A stretch of 64,000 nucleotides of DNA from Synechococcus sp. UW179A (GTDB lineage: Bacteria; Cyanobacteriota; Cyanobacteriia; PCC-6307; Cyanobiaceae). Below are positions 8,757-16,771 of the stretch, piece after piece. The stretch covers positions 1-64,000 of the forward strand of contig NZ_UCNJ01000009.1 in NCBI RefSeq assembly GCF_900473965.1, written 5' to 3'. Each line of letters opens with the position of its first letter. The first letter of the stretch is position 1. A program made the position numbers and the translations under genes. The notes under the pieces were generated by a model. That model ran no database searches, had not been told where the DNA came from, and worked only from the letters and a program-made list of their open reading frames with translations.

Positions 8757-9038
8757 ATGGGACGGGTCCAGAGGTTGGCAGCTCAGCGGCAGGTCACGCC
8801 CTACGAGCTGTCGCGCAACATCCTTCAGGAAGCTGGTTACGGAATCACGCGCAGGGAATCGAAGACCCCTGCAGGGCATCGAGGCTATGACGTGGTCTTC
8901 CCCTGCACGATTGATGGACAGCCACATCAGAAAATGATGCGACGAACATGGCTGATCGAACTGGCTGAACTGGTTCTAGAAGGATTCAAGCCAGAGGAGA
9001 TTGCCGTCAACTATTTCAAACGAGAATTTGACTCATAA
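8757..9038 (+). CDS. Hypothetical protein
   Basis: A 93-residue basic protein from ATG 8757 (MGRVQRLAAQRQ). It includes YELSRNILQEAGYGITRRES and a C-terminal helix LAELVLEGFKPEEIAVNYFK. I do not recognise the family; the first third could be a small helical DNA-binding region, which is a guess. A longer form from 8703 is possible. The final codons and stop are part of a short tandem duplication (9018-9055). Confidence 0.6.
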   Translation: MGRVQRLAAQRQVTPYELSRNILQEAGYGITRRESKTPAGHRGYDVVFPCTIDGQPHQKMMRRTWLIELAELVLEGFKPEEIAVNYFKREFDS

Positions 9039-9055
9039 AACGAGATTGACTCATA
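9018..9055 (+). repeat. Short tandem duplication across a stop codon
   Basis: Two adjacent units, AAACGAGAATTTGACTCATA (20 bases) and AAACGAGATTGACTCATA (18 bases), overlap the last codons and TAA of the gene at 8757. Confidence 0.85.
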
Positions 9056-9222
9056 CCCCTCCCACGACATTGTTCAATTCAACCAGCGAGCAAGACAAAC
9101 CTCATAATCATTCATGGAGGCATGATTTCAACGATCCCAAGCTAATATAAAAAGTGTTCGTACCACAAAAACTATCGAGAGCGATAAGCTATAGAAGACA
9201 ATTAATTTTCAGAAACAATCAA

Positions 9223-9441
9223 CTAAAGGGAAGTCCCATTACAGAGCCTTACAGCGACAGCACGTTTTTCTGAAAAAGACATTTTCTCTACATTGCTTTC
9301 TCGAATCACTTCATCAACGCAGTGATTGAAATAGCGCGCTTGATTCGCCATTGGAGAAATCTGAATTGCTCCATAGATCACAGCAAAGATGAAGAGCACT
9401 GGGTAAAGGTGTGCGTTGATCAGCTCACGTGCTTGTGACAT
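9223..9441 (-). CDS. Small membrane-anchored hypothetical protein
   Basis: From the Met at 9441 the product has 72 residues. One hydrophobic segment near the N-terminus (LYPVLFIFAVIYGAIQI) is followed by a soluble tail with two Cys (HCVDEV, RLCNG). An upstream Met at 9480 would add 13 residues. No family recognised. Confidence 0.5.
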   Translation of the reverse strand: MSQARELINAHLYPVLFIFAVIYGAIQISPMANQARYFNHCVDEVIRESNVEKMSFSEKRAVAVRLCNGTSL

Positions 9442-9555
9442 TGATGAATCCATCACTAACTGCGCAGTAGCAACGAACACACCAACGCGTCAAGCAAAAT
9501 AAACACCTTACACAGCCTGAAAGCCGAGGCCTAAGAAGGAATAACGTTGCAGCCG

Positions 9556-9565
9556 CCCCCCCCCC
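9556..9565. repeat. C10 homopolymer tract
   Basis: Ten consecutive C bases lie in the non-coding interval 9481-9712, in which I see no gene. A second C10 tract lies at 19808. Confidence 0.9.
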
Positions 9566-9712
9566 AAAACAGTCATCAGCTCTTGTCAAAGAGGGCAATC
9601 AACACGCCGGGCAAAACAGTCAAATCACAACATCAACACAGGAGTGATCTATCACTGTCAAGCCAAGTCCCCGAAAGCCGTCTGAGCTACTTCGATTCAC
9701 CAATGTGAGCAA

Positions 9713-9931
9713 ATGGGCAACCGAGTCTCATCTCCCTTGTCTCTGGACATGAAAACGGCTTTGATAACAATGTGTCACCCGGGAGCCCCCGCCGTGATCG
9801 GTCAAACCAGGATTTACTGTCACCAGGGACAAGAGTTTCGCCTTGTTGAGGTTCCATCTCAGGAGGCACCAGTGCAGATCCAGGAACTCACGGATCAAGG
9901 CTGGGAAATTGAGGCTGAAATCCCTGTTTGA
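9713..9931 (+). CDS. Small hypothetical protein
   Basis: A 72-residue ORF; an internal Met at 9749 (MKTALITMCHPGAP) is a plausible alternative start. The C-terminal half (VQIQELTDQGWEIEAEIPV) looks like ordinary protein sequence. No motif, signal peptide or membrane segment is seen and the family is not recognised. Confidence 0.45.
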   Translation: MGNRVSSPLSLDMKTALITMCHPGAPAVIGQTRIYCHQGQEFRLVEVPSQEAPVQIQELTDQGWEIEAEIPV

Positions 9932-10016
9932 ATGGCTGCAAAAGATCGGAGACACTCACTTCAGAGTGTCAACTCCGAAAGCCAGCCCCCAAAACCAGAC
10001 CTCGGAGCTGCCGTGA

Positions 10017-10166
10017 TCAGCGGGGCTGGCTTTGGTCATCGTCGTCAAACTTCTGTACCGCCGAATCAATCAATCCCCTGGTATCGGTGTTCAAGGAAGC
10101 CACAACAAAAAACACCAGGGACAGCACCCCTGCGGCAACAATCACAACGACACTGAGATTGCTCAT
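10017..10166 (-). CDS. Small single-pass membrane protein
   Basis: Starting at the Met at 10166, the 49-residue product is one hydrophobic helix (LSVVVIVAAGVLSLVFFVVA) followed by a charged tail ending in DDDDQSQPR. The open frame extends upstream to 10289, but that part does not look coding. Function unknown. Confidence 0.5.
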   Translation of the reverse strand: MSNLSVVVIVAAGVLSLVFFVVASLNTDTRGLIDSAVQKFDDDDQSQPR

Positions 10167-10444
10167 CTCAAGATTGCCGTAACGGAACGCGAGATAGATC
10201 ATCGTGGGCGAACAGCTCGAACCCGATGGGCTCAAGCCCATTCTCTGGATCATCAATGTACGCGTGAACCGAAACGAACCGCTTCCCACAGAGGCAGGAG
10301 CACGGCCAAGCCACGCGTTGACACATCTGTACTACTCCACTAGAACAGGTGTATCAGCAGAGGATCCATGGCTCCGAGCTCCCCCTATGCACCGTTCAAG
10401 GCTGAGGAGTGGATGCGTGCGTCCCTGATCACCCCACGCAAACG

Positions 10445-10693
10445 ATGCCAAGCCATGGTTGGATCCAGGATCCCAGCACCCAGGACACGAAACGGTTCCA
10501 TGCCGACGAAAAAAGCTGGAAATGCGAGCCGAGGGTGTTCGTGGATTCAGGGCGACCTTTTCCAAACCAAGCACCATTGCTGAGCACACGCGTTCATCTG
10601 AGCCAGCACACTGCTGAACGCCTCTGGGGTGAACTCCTGCGCGTTGGTTGGATCCCATGTAGGCCTCAGTGGGCCGCTGACGCTGAATTCTGA
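10445..10693 (+). CDS. DUF1651-like protein
   Basis: An 82-residue protein with the pattern I associate with DUF1651 of marine picocyanobacteria: GWIQD near the start, RFHADEKSWKCEPRVFVDSG, a central Thr-Arg, then ERLWGELLRVGWIPCRPQW near the end. Function is unknown. The ORF can start 36 bases earlier at 10409; the start at 10445 (MPSHGW) fits the family better. A minus-strand ORF covering the same bases is taken as its shadow. Confidence 0.6.
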   Translation: MPSHGWIQDPSTQDTKRFHADEKSWKCEPRVFVDSGRPFPNQAPLLSTRVHLSQHTAERLWGELLRVGWIPCRPQWAADAEF

Positions 10694-10725
10694 GCAGTGA
10701 ATCCTTGCCTGACACAGCGGTGTGG

Positions 10726-10995
10726 TCAGCCGAACTGGTAATGCTTACGAACGGGTTGATGAACCTGCCAGGTGCATGACAGTCCTGCTGGAAATTCAAC
10801 AAGGTCACCAGCACCGAATCGAACCGGCTCACCGTTTTCAGGTGTCACCGTGACTTCACCCTCCAGCAGCAGACAGGTTTCCCGCTGGTCGTAATGCCAG
10901 GGGAACGAGCTGATTTCACAGGCCCAGACCGGCCAGTCGCGAACGCCAAGGGCCAGGATCACACTCTCCGGGCAGTTGGAGGTCACACAGATCAT
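10726..10995 (-). CDS. Cupin-domain protein
   Basis: An 89-residue single-domain cupin: WPVWACEISSFPWHYDQRE, then LLLEGEVTVTPENG, GAGDLVEFPAG and a final WQVHQPVRKHYQFG. The DUF861/ureidoglycine-aminohydrolase type of cupin is the closest match I know. The HYDQRETC segment resembles the usual metal-site HxH-x(n)-E, but with only one clear His. It is divergent from the bestrophin gene, 29 bases away. Confidence 0.8.
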   Translation of the reverse strand: MICVTSNCPESVILALGVRDWPVWACEISSFPWHYDQRETCLLLEGEVTVTPENGEPVRFGAGDLVEFPAGLSCTWQVHQPVRKHYQFG

Positions 10996-11024
10996 CGCGG
11001 GGTCGGTCGCGGCATCAGCAAACC

Positions 11025-12059
11025 ATGATTACTCGGCGCCGGCCCCAGGCATCGAGCCTTGGCAATAGAACGCGTGATTGGCCAGCGATGATCGCTGCTG
11101 TGATCAAGTCTCTGCAAAAGCAGCCCATGATCGACTCTGGCGACTACGGCTATCCACCAAGCACCCGAAGACATGACTACGTACTCGTTTTGCTGCAGCT
11201 GCTCTGGCGCATGCGCTTTGACCTGCTGGTGCTGCTGTTGATCACTGTTCTCGTCCATCAGAACTGGATCCCCCGCAACTGGACCGCCAATGAAAGCGTG
11301 GTGCGGATTATGGGCATCGCCGCATCGATTTTTCTGGGCTTTCGCAACACCCAGGCGATCGGACGCTGGTGGGAAGCCAGGAAACTCTGGGGCAGCGTTG
11401 TCAATGTGAGCCGAAGCTGGGCAGACTCATTGCGGGCCCATCTCGATAGCAGCAGGCCGCCCGGACGTCAGGAACGTAAGTTATTGCGTTTGCAGGTTGC
11501 CATCATCTGGCAACTGAACTTTCAACTGCGCAACTTCTGGCAGCGAGACCTAAGGGAGATGCAAGATCAATTGCTGCAAGATCTGAAGTTGCCCAGTACC
11601 ACCAACCTGCGCCAGCTGGGACAGCTGAGGGGGGTGTGGATCGGGGATCTGCATCGCCAAGGATTGACCGATGGATTCGGACGTCTACAGCTGATGCAAG
11701 TCGGCAACGCCTGCACCGATGCCATTGGTGGCTTGGAGCGAATCCGCAACACACCACTTCCAGCGTCTTACGCGGTTTTCGTCAGACTTCTGAATTGGTT
11801 ATTCGTTCTGTTGCTGCTGTTGTACTTCCACGACCTGGGTCCTGACTCACAAAGTCGTTTTGGAAGTGTGGTGATCGTGGTGCTGTTCCTGATGGCGGAA
11901 CGGATCGGTGCCTATGTGGAGGGTCCGTTTGACGCAGATTGCAGCAGCTTTTCCCTGCCCCTGGACAGCATCTGCCTCACGATCAGTCATGACCTGCTCG
12001 ATCATGCGACCGATCACGTGCAACACCTCAAATCGGATGATCCCGTGCGCTGGACCTGA
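11025..12059 (+). CDS. Bestrophin-family (UPF0187) membrane protein
   Basis: A 344-residue protein with the bestrophin fold markers: RRHDYVLVLLQLLWRMRFDLLVLLL (first membrane helix), then IFLGFRNTQAIGRWWEARKLWG, the conserved segment of this family, and a C-terminal region with a second hydrophobic block (LLNWLFVLLLLLYFHDLGP). Family members are anion or proton-linked channels; in cyanobacteria a role in bicarbonate or chloride movement has been considered, but nothing here shows the ion. The first 20-34 residues look unconserved, so the true start may be Met 11088 or 11127. Confidence 0.75.
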   Translation: MITRRRPQASSLGNRTRDWPAMIAAVIKSLQKQPMIDSGDYGYPPSTRRHDYVLVLLQLLWRMRFDLLVLLLITVLVHQNWIPRNWTANESVVRIMGIAASIFLGFRNTQAIGRWWEARKLWGSVVNVSRSWADSLRAHLDSSRPPGRQERKLLRLQVAIIWQLNFQLRNFWQRDLREMQDQLLQDLKLPSTTNLRQLGQLRGVWIGDLHRQGLTDGFGRLQLMQVGNACTDAIGGLERIRNTPLPASYAVFVRLLNWLFVLLLLLYFHDLGPDSQSRFGSVVIVVLFLMAERIGAYVEGPFDADCSSFSLPLDSICLTISHDLLDHATDHVQHLKSDDPVRWT

Positions 12060-12088
12060 GCAGAACAGGGCAAGGTGGAAAACCACAG

Positions 12089-12343
12089 TTATGGTGCTCC
12101 CAGATATTGATTGCTGAATTCCCAGGCCACAGAACAGCGATACTGATAATTCAGGCCAGCGATGCCAATCCTTTTGCAGGTTGCATCGGTGATTGCCGCC
12201 CCTTCCGGAACTTTTGACAGCAATTTGTTCAGCGTCACCTCTCTGTTTCTTCCGCTACCAGAGATGGACAAATCAGTTGCAATCGCACCAGAACCAAAAC
12301 CAAACAGAAGGAAGCTCAGCAGAATTGCACTTAGGATTCTCAT
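12089..12343 (-). CDS. Small secreted protein, paralogue of 31129-31374
   Basis: From Met 12343 (MRILSAILLSFLLFGFG) the 84-residue product has a signal peptide ending near AIA, then a short mature part. The mature part shares VTLNKLLSKVPEGAAIT, a Cys, RIG, and YRC with the protein at 31129, which has VTLNNLMSKVPQGATIT and the same two Cys. The paired Cys could form a disulfide outside the cytoplasm. No family name known. Confidence 0.6.
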   Translation of the reverse strand: MRILSAILLSFLLFGFGSGAIATDLSISGSGRNREVTLNKLLSKVPEGAAITDATCKRIGIAGLNYQYRCSVAWEFSNQYLGAP

Positions 12344-12551
12344 GACCAACAGGACTGCTTTCCAAGAAATAGCCACACAGAGAAACATTGACCTGATGCT
12401 TGACACATCCTGATCAGGATTGGATTGCGCCTAGACAAGCCGATCATTGAACGTTGCTGCTCCTGTCTTGATCACTGCCCATGACTTGGATCAGGGAATG
12501 TTCGTCAGTGGGAGCTCATAAGATGAATGAAAGCCTGGACTTTTGATCAGC

Positions 12552-12965
12552 ATGCCTTCCATTCTGGTTCAAATCACCATCCCGTTCGTTCTGGCCCTGT
12601 TCCATTTTGTTGGCCCCTTGCCCACCGACCTGGGTACTGATGCAGGACACCTGAGTCCTTGCCCAGGCCCTGAGCACTGTGCAAGCACCGTATGGAAGGT
12701 TGCCGATTCCTCCGCAGCGCTGAAACAGCTCTCTGAACGGATCGAGAACTCTCCACGCACCGAGATTATCGAACAGAGCACCAACTACCTGCATGCCACC
12801 TACAGCAGCAGGATCTTTGGTTTCGTCGATGACGTTGAACTTCATACCAACGATACGGTCACTCTGGAGGCACGCTCCATCTCGCGCCTCGGAGAGTCCG
12901 ACCTCGGCGTAAATGCACAACGCCTGGAGAGCCTCTCCAAGACGGTTGAAACATCGGAAGCTTGA
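12552..12965 (+). CDS. DUF1499 domain protein
   Basis: A 137-residue protein. After a hydrophobic N-terminus (LVQITIPFVLALFHFVG) come the DUF1499 hallmarks LSPCPGPEHC, TEIIEQSTNYLHATYSSRIFGFVDDVEL and ARSISRLGESDLGVNAQRLESL. The family is widespread in cyanobacteria and proteobacteria and of unknown function. The ATG at 12552 is chosen over the TTG at 12543. Confidence 0.8.
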   Translation: MPSILVQITIPFVLALFHFVGPLPTDLGTDAGHLSPCPGPEHCASTVWKVADSSAALKQLSERIENSPRTEIIEQSTNYLHATYSSRIFGFVDDVELHTNDTVTLEARSISRLGESDLGVNAQRLESLSKTVETSEA

Positions 12966-13296
12966 AAAAATAGTCTCTGTCGAGCAATCAATGCTCTAAA
13001 CCTCACCAGCAAATCAACTGCCGGCACGAACGCATCCTGCTCATTGATGAAAGCCTGAATCTCCAATAGTTCAAGCTGAGATGATTCCAACGTCTCGCGC
13101 ATAGGTCACAGTGCTCTAAGCATTGACACCAGTCTCAGCTTTATTGGTGGTCGGATCTATTGGAGAACCTGAACTTATCAGCTCAGCATCGATCAACATC
13201 AACAGAGTGCGTTGCTCAAAAGGGTTTCAACCTAATACAAACAGCTACACATTAATATTTCGCCTGACTCAATAAAGAATTATTCTGATTTACAGC
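12966..13296. other. Intergenic region, AT-richer
   Basis: 331 bases without a confident gene. A minus-strand frame from 13102 running back under the DUF1499 gene is weakly protein-like and is discussed among the rejected items. The base composition becomes AT-rich towards the oxidoreductase at 13297. Confidence 0.5.
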
Positions 13297-14847
13297 TTGC
13301 CTGGAAGTGCATTGCTATTGAATAAAAAAGCAGATTTGACCGTGCCGTCACGCTTACCTTCTCGTCGCACATTTCTTCGCAATTCAATTGCCGGCATGGC
13401 ATCGGTGCCATTTCTTACAGAACATTGGTCTCACGCAAGATCCACTCAAAATACACGTCAGAAAAAAATTGACCGCCAGAAGGTACTTGTTTTAGGAGCA
13501 GGCATGTCTGGATTGACAGCTGCCTTGGCACTACACAGAGCAGGGCATGACGTGAAAGTCATTGAATATCAAGATCGTGTTGGAGGTCGCTTACTATCCA
13601 TACCTTTGAAAGGCGGACAATTTTCAGAAGCTGGCGGAGGACATTTTCGCTCAAATATGCCCTACGTTCTAAAATACATCGAGCATTTTAAGCTACCTCT
13701 TCTTAGCCTCAATGATGGCCTTCCACGCTATTTGTATGACGGCAAAACAGCAGAATCCGCTTCATTATTCAATTGGCCATTTGATTTAAACAAAAAAGAA
13801 AGAAACGTGACTGTTTCCTCTACCTTAAATCATTACCTGTTTTTAAATGGTCTGGATACTGATACCGTCCTTGCCGCTGAATGGCCTGATTTTGATACAC
13901 GCAAACGGCTTGACAAGCTAACAATCGGAGAGATGCTCAAGCAAGTCGGAGCTTCGGATGCGTTTCTCAAGGTTCTCGACGCCCACGGGGGAACATTTAC
14001 ATCAAGCTCGCCCGCTTTAAGCACGATTCCTGACTTAGCTTACCATTTTGGTGATCAGAATCTTTTTCGCATAAAAGGTGGCAACGATCAATTACCAAAA
14101 GCACTAGCTCGAGAGCTTGAAGGGCACATTATTCTTAATTCTCCGGTGGTGGAGATCAGCCAATCCACCAACAAAGTAAACATCCGGGTTGCTGATGGAC
14201 GTGAGTGGTCTGCAGATCACTTGATAACCACGATTCCATTTACAGTCTTAAAAGACGTTAAAGTGACCCCGAACTGGTCCTCAAGAAAAAGCAAGATGTT
14301 TAATGAAATGGAGTGGGATAAAACAGTAAAAGTAGTTGTTCAAACTAAAACGCCAAAATGGCTTAGCCATCATATTCACGGCTGGCCCCTTGCTGGCTCT
14401 GATCAACCATGGGAAAGAGTAATTGATATCACGGGCAACGAAGAAGGTGGTTACGGTAATACTTTTTTCTATCTTAATGGTGCAAACGCCGAGCGACTTC
14501 TCGCAAGACCACGTGCCATTCGTGCGCAGGAAATAGTTGATATGTTCAGAAAGGATATGCCTGATTTGTTTGATCAAGTAGAAATGATCAAGGAGTTTGC
14601 CTGGTCTGAGCAACCTTGGGTCAGAGGTTCCTTTGGCAGCCCTCCTGTTGGGGGAGCTTGGATGATCAACGAATGGGAAAAAGCAGAAGGCCGAATTTAT
14701 TTTGCCGGCGATTTCACCACGATGAAGAGTGGATGGGTGGAGGGTGCAATTGAATCTGGATTACGAGCCGCGCGTCAAATCGATCCACAGGCAAAACCTG
14801 AGGCAGACCCATATTCTTGGCTAAGAACAAACGCGGAAGCCTGTTGA
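13297..14847 (+). CDS. FAD-dependent amine oxidase family protein with Tat-like leader
   Basis: A 516-residue flavoprotein. An N-terminal SRRTFLRNSIAGMASVPFL resembles a twin-arginine signal, so export to the periplasm or thylakoid lumen is likely. The dinucleotide-binding motif VLVLGAGMSGLTAALALHRA follows near residue 65, then GGRLLS, and near the C-terminus GRIYFAGDFTTMKSGWVEGA, the usual FAD site of monoamine and L-amino-acid oxidases. The substrate cannot be told. The annotated start is a TTG; a GTG at 13342 directly before the Tat motif is equally possible. Codon use is visibly more AT-rich than in neighbouring genes, suggesting acquisition. Confidence 0.8.
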   Translation: MPGSALLLNKKADLTVPSRLPSRRTFLRNSIAGMASVPFLTEHWSHARSTQNTRQKKIDRQKVLVLGAGMSGLTAALALHRAGHDVKVIEYQDRVGGRLLSIPLKGGQFSEAGGGHFRSNMPYVLKYIEHFKLPLLSLNDGLPRYLYDGKTAESASLFNWPFDLNKKERNVTVSSTLNHYLFLNGLDTDTVLAAEWPDFDTRKRLDKLTIGEMLKQVGASDAFLKVLDAHGGTFTSSSPALSTIPDLAYHFGDQNLFRIKGGNDQLPKALARELEGHIILNSPVVEISQSTNKVNIRVADGREWSADHLITTIPFTVLKDVKVTPNWSSRKSKMFNEMEWDKTVKVVVQTKTPKWLSHHIHGWPLAGSDQPWERVIDITGNEEGGYGNTFFYLNGANAERLLARPRAIRAQEIVDMFRKDMPDLFDQVEMIKEFAWSEQPWVRGSFGSPPVGGAWMINEWEKAEGRIYFAGDFTTMKSGWVEGAIESGLRAARQIDPQAKPEADPYSWLRTNAEAC

Positions 14848-15156
14848 ATGGGGGAGCAAAAGTTGTACGGAGAGAGTATGAGGATATTGCATAAACTGCA
14901 TGATCTCCTATCCATTACGGACGCTCTCAATCCCTGACTCTCGTCGTACAACAAAACATATTGACCCTCCAAGAACACACGCCGATATTGACTTTATTCA
15001 CCATACATTTCGATAATAGATATTACAACTGGGTGCCTGGTGAGTGGAACAGGTGTTGACTGAAATCAAACCCTGAGCAGACTCAATTCACATTCACTGT
15101 CAGTGCTCTCTAAGCGATGACAGCAATGTACTGCTCGACAGAGACAGCTCACTGCC
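14848..15156. other. Intergenic region
   Basis: 309 bases in which I see no gene, RNA or clear terminator. Confidence 0.5.
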
Positions 15157-15408
15157 TTGAATCCCTCCAGCCTTCGCAGATTCATCTTCACTCTGATCAC
15201 CGGATACTTGGCGATCTTTGGAGTTCAGCAAATTCCCTACGAGTTTGAGAATCAGTGGCTTGTTCTGATCCCAGTCCTGATCGTTGTTTATATCATCACC
15301 GTGTGGCTGGATGGGATCTTTTTCAAAGATTCTGCTGTGACCACGACAACTGAGCCCAGAACAAAGAAAGTTCAAAAGCAATCATCGAACAAGGGTTTTG
15401 GCCAATAA
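15157..15408 (+). CDS. Small membrane protein, hypothetical
   Basis: An 83-residue ORF from a TTG start with two hydrophobic segments (RFIFTLITGYLAIFGV and WLVLIPVLIVVYIITVWL) and a Lys/Ser/Thr-rich tail. No ATG is available near the N-terminus. Unknown family. Confidence 0.4.
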   Translation: MNPSSLRRFIFTLITGYLAIFGVQQIPYEFENQWLVLIPVLIVVYIITVWLDGIFFKDSAVTTTTEPRTKKVQKQSSNKGFGQ

Positions 15409-15580
15409 CCAGCCAACACTCACAACGGAACGTCAACCAGCTTGGTCTTGCCAATCAATGGCGATTGTGTGTCCATGCATACGACCGCATTCCGACAATG
15501 AGGAGAAGGTTGATCTGCGTCTAAGCCATGGGTGGCACGACGAGAAAACTCAGGGGCAGAGCTGGCACTCTGCCTCTTTT

Positions 15581-15769
15581 TCATGGGCGGCAAGCATAAA
15601 CATCCAGAACCCGACCGAGATCGGTACTCCGGGTTCCAACCCGATGACAATGGGCCTCGGCGGGTGGAGTTCTTAAACCCACGTGAATCGTGAAATCGGC
15701 ATTCACTCCACTCGCCAAAACAAAGAGACAGGTGGCCAGGCAAAGCAGTGCTGCGATCCACTTTGGCAT
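15581..15769 (-). CDS. Small secreted protein, hypothetical
   Basis: A 62-residue product with a clear signal peptide (MPKWIAALLCLATCLFVLAS, cleavage near VNA) and a short mature part with two Cys (AHCHRVG and YACRP). Two other frames cover the same bases, but this is the only one with a recognisable protein architecture. Confidence 0.5.
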   Translation of the reverse strand: MPKWIAALLCLATCLFVLASGVNADFTIHVGLRTPPAEAHCHRVGTRSTDLGRVLDVYACRP

Positions 15770-15943
15770 TGCCTTGAATCAAAGCACTCGATTCTGCCCA
15801 CTGTCGCCCACTCCCGGAGCGTCAGGTGAAAGCTCGTGGGGTTCAAACACCATGGAGAGTGCATTGAAAAGCCCCCGGTCTCGCCTCCGAGGGCTGATTG
15901 AGCACCCTGCACCCCATCACCTTGACGCATCAACACGAGGCTT

Positions 15944-15965
15944 AGATCCCCCGAAATGGGGATCT
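15944..15965. repeat. Perfect 8-bp hairpin
   Basis: AGATCCCC, loop CGAAAT, GGGGATCT. No T-run follows on either strand, so it is not a standard terminator. It lies between 15770 and 16055, where I see no gene. Confidence 0.7.
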
Positions 15966-16055
15966 TGCCCAAAGATGATCAGAAGCTTTTCTGAAGCCAC
16001 TTGACCCCACAACGCTTCGCGCACTAGTGCAGATGCACTAGCTGCCAAGTGATCC

Positions 16056-16286
16056 GTGGATGAATGGGACTACGTTGATGAAGGAGGGCTTCAGAACTGG
16101 AAGGGAGCCCGAATCTGCCTCACCTGTCAGCACTTCACCTACGGAGTAGATGCTCACTGCCGCAAGAAGGTGGCCTGCAAGCTCAGACAATAGCTGCTCC
16201 ACCAGGGACACCACCTGACTAAACGCTGCCAACACTGGTGTCCAACCTGGCAAGACCAGGCTGGCTTGTGTCCAGAGTACGGCTGA
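16056..16286 (+). pseudogene. Small Cys-rich conserved protein interrupted by in-frame TAG
   Basis: From GTG 16056 the frame reads VDEWDYVDEGGLQNWKGAR, then ICLTCQHFTYGVDAHCRKKVACKLRQ, then TAG at 16191-16193. The same frame continues LLHQGHHLTKRCQHWCPTW and ends PEYG at TGA 16284. Both halves look like one about 76-residue protein with CxxC-type Cys pairs on each side, and I recall similar uninterrupted short proteins in marine Synechococcus, though I cannot check. The TAG follows AGACAA; one C-to-T change of a CAG codon would explain it. It is either a recent nonsense mutation, a readthrough gene, or a truncated 45-residue functional product. Confidence 0.6.
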
Positions 16287-16771
16287 TCACAAATGGAAAA
16301 TCACGTACCTCCAACGCTTCAATGATCAGGATCGAAACATTGGGTGATCCTCAAAGTGAATCAAGCCATTGCTGAAGTCTGATCTGAATGGCAACGCAAC
16401 CAATCCAGATCACTAGTGATAATCGACGAAAACGCTTATCAGGAACCCGTTGCAGCCTTGAAAAGGCAAGAAGGAAGAGGCTTGAGCTCACCGGCAGGCA
16501 TAAACAGAACAATTCGCCTTAGCCAATGGCTTGGTCTGAGTGACCATTTGGGTCAAACGACGACGCAGGGCCACACAGTCTTGGCACTGGCACGGCTCAT
16601 CATCATGAACACTGGCATGAATCCGGACAGGCTGAAATCGGCTGCGCATGGGAAACGACCTTTTCTCTGTTGTGACGCGCTCTACGGCATCCGGCCAGCA
16701 CTTATCACAAACCTGTGATTCTTATGCATGAACCGACGACGTGTAGGGGCCCATCAGAGGAGAGTCGCCAT
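16287..16771. other. Intergenic region
   Basis: 485 bases. A GTG-initiated frame at 16416-16718 is open but has no recognisable feature and I do not call it. No hairpin terminator was found for either neighbour. Confidence 0.4.

Noticed and set aside
10332-10832. Minus-strand 166-codon frame
   Set aside because: It is antisense to the DUF1651-like gene, which has a recognisable family pattern.
12842-13102. Minus-strand 86-codon frame partly under the DUF1499 gene
   Set aside because: The upstream half looks weakly protein-like, but the downstream half is antisense to DUF1499; no family or ribosome site supports it.
15398-15782. Two frames on opposite strands overlapping the small secreted protein at 15581
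   Set aside because: Neither shows a domain or signal; the 62-residue signal-peptide frame explains the region better.
16416-16718. GTG-initiated 100-codon frame
   Set aside because: No motif, no ribosome binding site and composition like the surrounding non-coding DNA.
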